Assembly (NCBI GenBank): GCA_036563805.1
Contig: DATCLS010000077.1
Coordinates: 1 to 64,000 of the forward strand
Origin: DATCLS01 sp036563805
GTDB taxonomy: Bacteria > Actinomycetota > Acidimicrobiia > Acidimicrobiales > VFJN01
Length of the DNA: 64,000 nt
Direction: 5' to 3'
The notes beneath the pieces were generated by a model. That model saw only the letters and a list, made by a program, of their open reading frames with translations. It was not told the DNA's origin and ran no database searches. Shown piece after piece: positions 59,020 to 64,000 of this stretch; positions within the stretch are counted from its first letter, which is position 1; each line of letters starts with the position of its first letter. The position numbers were made by a program, and so were the translations under genes.

Positions 59020-59425
59020 CCAGGTCCGTACGGTCCGCCTCGGCCGGCTCTGCGGCATCGTCGACTGGGCGCGGCCGGCGCCGGCGACCCGGCCGTCGAC
59101 GTGCAGGTCGCGTGGTCACCGCTGTTCACCGACGCCGCGCGCCGAGCGTTCCCCGACGCCCTCGCCGTCGACGACGCCACGCTGGCCCGCAGCCGTGGCG
59201 CCGCCATCCGCCAGGCATGCGCGCGCTGCCCTACTACCTGCACACATACCCGCTGATCGTCGGCGGATGCGGTCCTGCCTGGCGCGGCGCCCGCCGAGCC
59301 GGCTGCGCGACCTCCAGTCGACGCGCCGGACCGACCGGGCACCCGCGCCCGCCCCGCCGACGCGCCCCCGGAGCCGGCCGTCGAGCGGTCGCGGCACAAG
59401 CTGGCCGTCCTTGGCGTCGGGCCGC
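59020..59425 (+). pseudogene. Remnant of an aminoglycoside-phosphotransferase-family gene
   Basis: Pieces in different plus-strand frames: GIVDWARPAP then GDPAVDVQVAWSPLFTDAAR, RAFPDALAVDDATLARSRGA, then ALPYYLHTYPLIVGG, and near the end ERSRHKLAVLGV. In order they match the C-terminal half of APH/choline-kinase-type phosphotransferases (IVDW-GDPA-D; LPYY-T-P). The catalytic N-terminal part is absent and at least two shifts are needed. Confidence 0.6.
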
Positions 59426-59427
59426 CG

Positions 59428-59793
59428 CTACCCCAGCTGGTTCGTGAACTGCGCCATGTCAAAGTAGTCGCGCCAGGCGGTGATCAGGCCGCCCGCGATC
59501 TCGAACGTGCCCATGACCGGCAGCTCGATGGTCCGATCCGGGAGGAAGAAGCGGTCGACCCGCTCGGTCAGGACCACGTTCCCGTTGGCGGCGGCGTGCA
59601 GCACCTCGAACTGGATGCGCTCGACGCCGCCGGTGAACCCGGCGATCGCCTCTCGGATCGCCGTTCGGCCTGTGACCGGGGCGATCGGGATGTTGTGGTA
59701 GACGGCGTCCTCGGCGAAGAACCCGACGATACGGTCGAGGTCGACGTCCTCCCACGCCGCGCAGAACCTCGTCACGGTCTCCAGGGGTTCCAC
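59428..59793 (-). CDS. Limonene-1,2-epoxide hydrolase-like protein
   Basis: A 121-residue NTF2-fold protein: TVTRFCAAWEDVDLDRIVGF, FAEDAVYHNIPIAPVTGRTA, VVLTERVDRFFLPDRTIELP and LITAWRDYFDMAQF. The R-x-D of ERVDRF and the Asp of WRDYFD are the catalytic residues of limonene-epoxide hydrolase, so epoxide opening is plausible; the natural substrate may be a steroid or lipid epoxide. GTG start with a GGGAGG site. Confidence 0.88.
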   Translation of the reverse strand: MEPLETVTRFCAAWEDVDLDRIVGFFAEDAVYHNIPIAPVTGRTAIREAIAGFTGGVERIQFEVLHAAANGNVVLTERVDRFFLPDRTIELPVMGTFEIAGGLITAWRDYFDMAQFTNQLG

Positions 59794-60060
59794 GATCCGT
59801 CCTCCCGTCGGTGCGCGGCCACGGTGCGCGGCCGGTGGATGCAGCCCGGGGCATCATGCCCGCGGTGGGCCCGGGCGGTCAGGCCCCCGAGCGTCGCGAC
59901 GTTGTCCACGGGGTCGGGATCGACGAGCAGGCCGCCGACCACGAGCGGACCGGGTTCGTCGGCTTCGACGAGGAGGACGCGGCGGCGGCCCGGGCGGCTG
60001 CCGGTCACCCCGACGCTCAGATCCCGGCGCGGACCCGTCGACTCCCCGTCTCGGTCTCGG
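59794..60060. other. Stretch without a convincing gene
   Basis: 267 bases between the epoxide-hydrolase-like gene and the end of the LysR gene. A plus-strand piece (ERTGFVGFDEEDAAAARAAA) and a minus-strand piece (LLVDPDPVDNVATLGG, faintly amidohydrolase-like) look somewhat protein-like but neither is supported. Confidence 0.4.
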
Positions 60061-60942
60061 TCACGAGGCCGCAAGCACCTGTTGGCAGATGGCGATGAAG
60101 CTCTCGAGGAGCGGTGGGCGGTGGCGTTCGTGCCAGGCGAGGACGAGCTCCGAGGGGCTCAGGTCGGTCACAGTGGGCATGACGACGTCGCCGCGAGCGA
60201 AGATCGGGGCGTTGCCGGCCGCCAGGAGGCAGACGCCGACACCGGCGGCGACCGCTTCGTAGGTCTCCTCGGTGTCGTTGATCGTGCCGGCGATGCGGAC
60301 GGGATGGCCGTGCCGGTGGTCGAGGGCGAGCCAGTAGTCACGCAGCGGTCCGGCACTCTCGGGCAGGGCGAGGAACGGCTCGTCGAGGAGGTCGGCCATC
60401 GTGACGGTCCGCCGGGATGCGAGGCGGTGCCGCCGCGACAGCGCCACGAGACGGGCTTCGCGGGCGATCGTGATCCACCGGTAGGGCGGCTGGGGCAAGG
60501 GGAGCCAGACGAAGGCGGCGTCGGTGGTCCGGTCGGCGAGGCCGGCGAAGCGGTCGGCCCAGGGCATCTGGCGCATCTCGAAGCTGGCGTCCGGGCAGGT
60601 GTCGGTCAGGCGGGCGCGGACCTCGGGGAGCAGGTGCCGTCCCGGGCTGGTGTGCATGCCGACGACGAGAGTGCACTCGGCGACCTGGGTCAGGGCCCGC
60701 CGGGCGGACTCCCAGGCGCCGACGATCTCCTCGGCCCGGGGGACCAGGGCCTGGCCGGCCCGGGTGAGGCGGACGTCGCGATGCTGGCGATCGAACAACC
60801 TCGTGCGTAGCTGCCGTTCGAGCGCCCGGATCTGCTTCGACAAGGCCGGCTGGCTCACGTACAGCGCCTCGGCGGCCCGGGTGAAGTTGCCGTGTGTGGC
60901 CACCGCCAGGAAGTAGCGGAGGTCCCGCACGTGCACGTCCAT
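60061..60942 (-). CDS. LysR-family transcriptional regulator
   Basis: A 293-residue LysR protein: VRDLRYFLAVATHGNFTRAA then EALYVSQPALSKQIRALERQ for the winged helix, and a periplasmic-binding-like effector domain (VVGMHTSPGRHLLPEVRARL; AVAAGVGVCLLAAGNAPIFA). It is divergent from a quinone-oxidoreductase/NmrA operon with 60 bases between, the usual layout for a LysR activator. Confidence 0.93.
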   Translation of the reverse strand: MDVHVRDLRYFLAVATHGNFTRAAEALYVSQPALSKQIRALERQLRTRLFDRQHRDVRLTRAGQALVPRAEEIVGAWESARRALTQVAECTLVVGMHTSPGRHLLPEVRARLTDTCPDASFEMRQMPWADRFAGLADRTTDAAFVWLPLPQPPYRWITIAREARLVALSRRHRLASRRTVTMADLLDEPFLALPESAGPLRDYWLALDHRHGHPVRIAGTINDTEETYEAVAAGVGVCLLAAGNAPIFARGDVVMPTVTDLSPSELVLAWHERHRPPLLESFIAICQQVLAAS

Positions 60943-60956
60943 AACCGGTGGTTCTA

Positions 60957-60970
60957 CCAAGAGGTCTTGG
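60957..60970. promoter_or_regulatory. Inverted repeat in the LysR/oxidoreductase promoter
   Basis: CCAAGA-GG-TCTTGG, next to AACCGGTGGTT (60943-60953). Both are short inverted repeats in the 60-base divergent region and are candidate LysR-binding sites. Confidence 0.55.
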
Positions 60971-61002
60971 ACTCCAGGCCGGCCGGGACGGACAGTCGGG
61001 CC

Positions 61003-61920
61003 ATGAGAGCCATCGTCTACGACCCCAGCGCGCGGCACGGGCTGCGCCTCGGCGACGTGCCGGACCCGACGACGACGGCGTCGCAGGCTCTGGTCCGGGT
61101 GACGGCCACCTCCCTGAACTGGGGGGAGGTCACCCACCTGCCGACGCGACGAGCGCCCGGGGACGTCCCGGGCTGGGACGCCGCCGGGATCGTGATCGAG
61201 GCCGCCGCGGACGGCTCCGGGCCGCCGGCGGGCGCGGAGGTGGTGTGCTTCGGCTGGTCGGGCGGCTGGGCCGAGCTGCGGGCCGTCGACACCGCCGAGC
61301 TCGCCGTCGTGCCCGAGGGCGTGGGGCTCGTCGAGGCGGCCGCCTTGCCGGTGGCCGGCGTGACGGCCCTGCGAGCGGTGCGCGCGCTCGGCGCCGTGGT
61401 CGGCAAGCGCGTGCTGGTCACCGGTGCATCAGGCGGGGTGGGGCGCTTCGCGGTCCAGCTCGCCGCCCGCGCCGGAGCGCACGTGGTGGCGGCGGTCGGG
61501 AGCCCGGAGCGAGGTGGGGGCCTGCACGAGCTCGGCGCGGCCGAGGTCGTCGTCGGCGTCGACGGCCTGACCGAGCGGGTCGCGGCTGCCATCGACAACG
61601 TGGGCGGGCAGGTGTTGGCCGACGTGTACCGGCTCGTCGAGGCCGGTGGGGTCGTGCAGAGCGTGGGCATGGCGTCCGGGCAGCCCACCACGATCGACTT
61701 CGAGCACGCCCGGGTCCACAACGGCGGCGCCCGCATCGAGGCGTTCCACGTCGGCGCCGGCTTCGGCCCCGACCTGGCCTTCCTCGCGGCGCTCATCGCT
61801 GCTGGCCGCCTCCACGTGCCGATCGGATGGCGTGGCTCGTGGGAGGACGTGGCCCAGGCGGCCGACGCCCTGCTCGGACGCCGCGTGCCGGGCAAAGCCG
61901 TGCTGGAGGTCCGGCGATGA
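61003..61920 (+). CDS. Zinc-binding-dehydrogenase-type NADPH:quinone oxidoreductase
   Basis: A 305-residue MDR-superfamily protein: LVRVTATSLNWGEVTHLPTR, VPGWDAAGIVIEAAADGSGP and the nucleotide loop KRVLVTGASGGVGRFAVQLA. It lacks the structural and catalytic zinc ligands of alcohol dehydrogenases, as quinone oxidoreductases do. The stop overlaps a 43-codon mini-ORF, which in turn overlaps the NmrA-type gene. Confidence 0.9.
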   Translation: MRAIVYDPSARHGLRLGDVPDPTTTASQALVRVTATSLNWGEVTHLPTRRAPGDVPGWDAAGIVIEAAADGSGPPAGAEVVCFGWSGGWAELRAVDTAELAVVPEGVGLVEAAALPVAGVTALRAVRALGAVVGKRVLVTGASGGVGRFAVQLAARAGAHVVAAVGSPERGGGLHELGAAEVVVGVDGLTERVAAAIDNVGGQVLADVYRLVEAGGVVQSVGMASGQPTTIDFEHARVHNGGARIEAFHVGAGFGPDLAFLAALIAAGRLHVPIGWRGSWEDVAQAADALLGRRVPGKAVLEVRR

Positions 61921-62048
61921 CCCGGCAACCCGGCCCGTCGGTCGGCCCGGCGGCGACGCTGGCGGGCCGGCGCATCCCCCCGGTGACCAGCCTCGTGCTC
62001 GAGGTCGCAGGCGGCGCGACGCCCGGGACGCGGGAGGCGCCACGATGA
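61917..62048 (+). CDS. 43-residue mini-ORF coupled on both sides
   Basis: MTRQPGPSVGPAATLAGRRI followed by PPVTSLVLEVAGGATPG. ATGA overlap with the gene before and again with the gene after. No recognisable domain. It could be a real small protein or only a ribosome bridge between two reductase genes; the exact double overlap favours translation. Confidence 0.45.
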   Translation: MTRQPGPSVGPAATLAGRRIPPVTSLVLEVAGGATPGTREAPR

Positions 62049-62875
62049 TCCTCGTCACCGGCTCCAGCGGCAACGTCGGTTCGGAGGTGGTGACCGCCGT
62101 CGTGGACCGGGGCAGGCCGGTGCGGGCCCTGGTCCGTGGCCCGGCACGGGCGCGCCTGCCCCAGACCGTCGATCGCGTCGCCGGCGACCTCGACCGCCCG
62201 GACACGGTCGAGCCGGCCCTCGCCGGCGTCGAGGCCGCCTTCCTCCTCGGCGGGTTCGCCACGCTCCCCGACCTGCTGGAACGGATGCGCCGTGCCGGCG
62301 TGGCACACGTGGCGCTGCTCACGTCCCGCTGCGTCATCGGCGGCCGGCCCGACAACGCGGTGACCCGCATGTGGCTCGACGCCGAGGCCGCCGTGCGGGA
62401 GGCCGGCATGGCGTGGACGATCCTGCGCCCCAGTGGCTTCCACTCCAACGCACTCCGCTGGCTCCCCCAGCTTCGGGCCGGTGACGTCGTCCGGGCTCCC
62501 TGGCCCGACGTCCCCATCGCCTCCATCGATCCGGCCGACATCGCCGCCGTCGCCGCCACCGCCCTGATCGACCGCCGCCACGACGGCCAGGCGCTGGCCC
62601 TCAGCGGACCCGAGCCGCTCACCCCGGGCGACCAGGTCGCCACCCTGGCCCGCGCCCTGGGACGGCCCCTGCGCTACGAAGCCCTGCCCGACGACGACGC
62701 CCGCGCTGCCCTGTCCGCGGACACTCCACCGGCCATCGTCGACGCGCTCTTCCGCTTCTTCAGCCGGGGCGAGTTCGACGACGCCACCGTGCTCGACACC
62801 GTCGCCACCGTGACCGGCCGAGCGCCCCGCCCGTTCGCCGCATGGGCCGCAGCCCACGCCCACCGCTTCCGCTGA
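62045..62875 (+). CDS. NmrA-like NAD(P)-binding protein (atypical SDR)
   Basis: A 276-residue protein: ILVTGSSGNVGSEVVTAVVD, VEAAFLLGGFATLPDLLERM, VALLTSRCVIGGRPDNAVTR and WTILRPSGFHSNALRWLPQL. This subgroup resembles azoreductase-like or quinone-reductase-like NmrA proteins. Likely works with the quinone oxidoreductase in one operon controlled by the LysR protein. Confidence 0.9.
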   Translation: MILVTGSSGNVGSEVVTAVVDRGRPVRALVRGPARARLPQTVDRVAGDLDRPDTVEPALAGVEAAFLLGGFATLPDLLERMRRAGVAHVALLTSRCVIGGRPDNAVTRMWLDAEAAVREAGMAWTILRPSGFHSNALRWLPQLRAGDVVRAPWPDVPIASIDPADIAAVAATALIDRRHDGQALALSGPEPLTPGDQVATLARALGRPLRYEALPDDDARAALSADTPPAIVDALFRFFSRGEFDDATVLDTVATVTGRAPRPFAAWAAAHAHRFR

Positions 62876-62927
62876 CCCCCTCCCACTCGGCCTTCCGTCG
62901 AGGTTGGCTGTCGATCGAGGTTGGCGG

Positions 62928-62967
62928 CAGTTCGTTATGCGCATAACATTATGCGTATAACGAACTG
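62928..62967. promoter_or_regulatory. 40-bp near-perfect palindrome upstream of LLM oxidoreductase
   Basis: Left arm CAGTTCGTTATGCGCATAA, 2-base centre CA, right arm the reverse complement with one mismatch. Each half also contains its own palindrome (GTTATGCGCATAAC and TTATGCGTATAA). It is AT-rich in a very GC-rich background and ends 17 bases before the LLM start, so bound protein would block the promoter. A MarR-family gene lies downstream and is the likely binder. Confidence 0.85.
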
Positions 62968-62984
62968 TCCAAGGAGGTCCCCCC

Positions 62985-63842
62985 ATGGACGTCGGCATCG
63001 GACTCCCCAACTCGCTCATCGGGGTGCGGGGCCCCGACCTGGTCGACTGGGCCCAGCGCGCCGAGCGGAACGGCTTCTCGGTGCTCGGCACGATCGGTCG
63101 GATCGTGTACGACACCCAGGAGGAGTTGATCAGCCTCGCGGCAGCCGCCGGCGCCACCGAGCGCATCGAGCTGATGACGACGGTCCTGGTGGCGCCGCCG
63201 CGCCAGCCGGTCCTGCTGGCCAAGCAGGCCGCCACGCTCAGCCGGGTCTCCGGCGGCCGATTCCGGCTCGGGCTGGGGCTGGGGCCCCGTGACGACGACT
63301 GGCTGGCGCTCGGTGTGGAGCCGACCGACCGGGGCAAGCGCCTCGACGAGGTCATCGACACCTGCCGTGCCGTCTGGGCCGGGGAGCCTCCGCCGGGGGT
63401 CGAGGGCCGTGTCGGCCCGCGCCCCGAACACCTCCCCCTCGTGCTCAGTGGTTTCTCGGAGGCGGCGTTCCGACGGGCCGGGCAGAAGGCCGACGCCTTC
63501 CTGGCCGGGCCCGTGCCTCCCGAGTCCGTCGGGCAGGCGTTCCAGGCGGTGACGGAGGCCGCGGGGGAGGCCGGGCGTCCGACGCCGAAGCTGTACGCCG
63601 CCCGCTACGCCGCCCTCGGGGACGACGTGTCGGACGAAGCCGACCGCAACCTCGCCAGCTACTACGGCTCGGCCGGCGAGGCGTTCGTCTCCATGATGCG
63701 CGAGAACGTCCTGCGGACACCCGAGCAGGTCCGGGAGGCGATGGCGGCGCTGGAGCAGCGGGGGTGCCAAGAGCTCTGCTTGTGGCCGCTCGCCACGGAT
63801 GCCGCCCAGGTCGACCGCTTGGCCGAGGCGGCTCTTGGCTGA
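62985..63842 (+). CDS. LLM-class flavin- or F420-dependent oxidoreductase
   Basis: A 285-residue luciferase-like protein with an ideal AAGGAGGT site. VGIGLPNSLIGVRGPDLVDW at the start, IELMTTVLVAPPRQPVLLAK, LSRVSGGRFRLGLGLGPRDD and LPLVLSGFSEAAFRRAG. Substrate unknown. Placed between a strong palindromic operator and a MarR gene, it looks like a regulated detoxification enzyme. Confidence 0.9.
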   Translation: MDVGIGLPNSLIGVRGPDLVDWAQRAERNGFSVLGTIGRIVYDTQEELISLAAAAGATERIELMTTVLVAPPRQPVLLAKQAATLSRVSGGRFRLGLGLGPRDDDWLALGVEPTDRGKRLDEVIDTCRAVWAGEPPPGVEGRVGPRPEHLPLVLSGFSEAAFRRAGQKADAFLAGPVPPESVGQAFQAVTEAAGEAGRPTPKLYAARYAALGDDVSDEADRNLASYYGSAGEAFVSMMRENVLRTPEQVREAMAALEQRGCQELCLWPLATDAAQVDRLAEAALG

Positions 63843-63863
63843 GACGGCTCCGTCGTGGTCGCG

Positions 63864-63951
63864 AGGCCATCCGCCTGCTGACCACCCCTGCCCGGAGGGG
63901 CCGTGGACTTCGAACACGCCGACGCCATCAACCAGGCCATCCGCCTGCTGA
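63864..63951. repeat. 18-bp direct repeat at the MarR gene start
   Basis: AGGCCATCCGCCTGCTGA occurs at 63864-63881 and 63934-63951. The second copy is coding in the MarR gene; the first lies before its start, suggesting a short local duplication. Confidence 0.75.
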
Positions 63952-64000
63952 GCCTGCGCCACCGGGCCCGGGCTGCGGCGCTGCTGGCGCCGCTCGGCCT
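63903..64000 (+). CDS. MarR-family regulator, N-terminal part only
   Basis: GTG 63903 follows a GGAGGGG site. The visible 32 residues (INQAIRLLSLRHRARAAALL then APLGL) match the first helix of MarR proteins (RHRA-AA-LAPLGL). The gene runs off the window. It is the best candidate to bind the 40-bp palindrome in front of the LLM gene. Confidence 0.7.
   Translation, partial: MDFEHADAINQAIRLLSLRHRARAAALLAPLG

Overview
The window is about 64 kb of very GC-rich DNA. Its gene style is actinobacterial: GTG starts, 4-base ATGA/GTGA overlaps, strong GGAGG ribosome sites, and families such as LLM-class oxidoreductases, SpoIIE-type phosphatases, NarL/DesR-type two-component systems and a Streptomyces-like gas-vesicle cluster. 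I read it as a chromosome segment of an uncultured or little-studied actinomycete, perhaps Acidimicrobiia, but the class is only a guess. No rRNA, tRNA, CRISPR array, integrase or transposase was seen.

Region by region. (1) 0-1.8 kb: end of an unknown gene, a 48-bp tandem duplication, and a BrkB/YihY membrane protein with a small coupled membrane protein. (2) 1.8-8.7 kb: a complete, tightly coupled gas-vesicle operon on the minus strand (gvpA-F-G-O-J-L-S-F/L-K), led by a SRPBCC protein. A divergent Lys/Ala-rich, histone-H1-like protein shares that SRPBCC protein's N-terminal motif. GvpO carries a SAP-type nucleic-acid-binding domain. (3) 8.9-20.4 kb: M23 peptidase, GAF-PP2C phosphatase, enoyl-CoA hydratase-like protein, LLM oxidoreductase, GNAT, a two-component/ABC-2 exporter operon under a perfect inverted repeat, a threonine-synthase-like enzyme and a PEP-mutase-family enzyme. 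(4) 20.4-28.1 kb: a patch with gene remnants (alpha/beta hydrolase, acyl-CoA ligase, DUF2243 tail) around a NmrA protein, an intact hydrolase and a giant LuxR regulator. (5) 28.1-35.6 kb: STAS protein divergent from a MerR-pseudoreceiver/KaiC-like pair, a proline-rich membrane protein, an MMPL transporter, and a SRPBCC paralogue of the gas-vesicle one.

(6) 36-51.7 kb is the most coherent unit. It holds a ClC channel, aldose 1-epimerase, a six-gene coupled operon (NDH-2, G6P dehydrogenase, GH15 glucosidase/trehalase, GMC oxidoreductase, cytochrome bd CydA, CydB), a cation/proton antiporter and a sulfatase. The promoter regions of all these units carry copies of one near-palindrome (CATCACCCGAWCSGGATG and a longer variant), which suggests a single regulator. 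Together the genes look like a sugar-fuelled, oxygen-consuming respiratory and ion-balance module: glucose is released, mutarotated and oxidised, and electrons pass through NDH-2 to bd oxidase.

(7) 51.8-55.5 kb: TetR with a clear operator and a divergent FtsX-type ABC exporter. (8) 55.5-64 kb: remnants of TetR, VOC and aminoglycoside-phosphotransferase genes, then methyltransferase, amidohydrolase, TetR, limonene-epoxide-hydrolase-like protein, LysR with a divergent quinone oxidoreductase/NmrA operon, and a LLM oxidoreductase behind a 40-bp palindrome next to a truncated MarR gene.

Several otherwise well-conserved genes carry one small indel (ABC ATPase, acyl-CoA ligase, GMC oxidoreductase, sulfatase), so sequencing error and true decay must be kept apart. 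The remnants that are both truncated and multiply shifted are more likely genuine pseudogenes.
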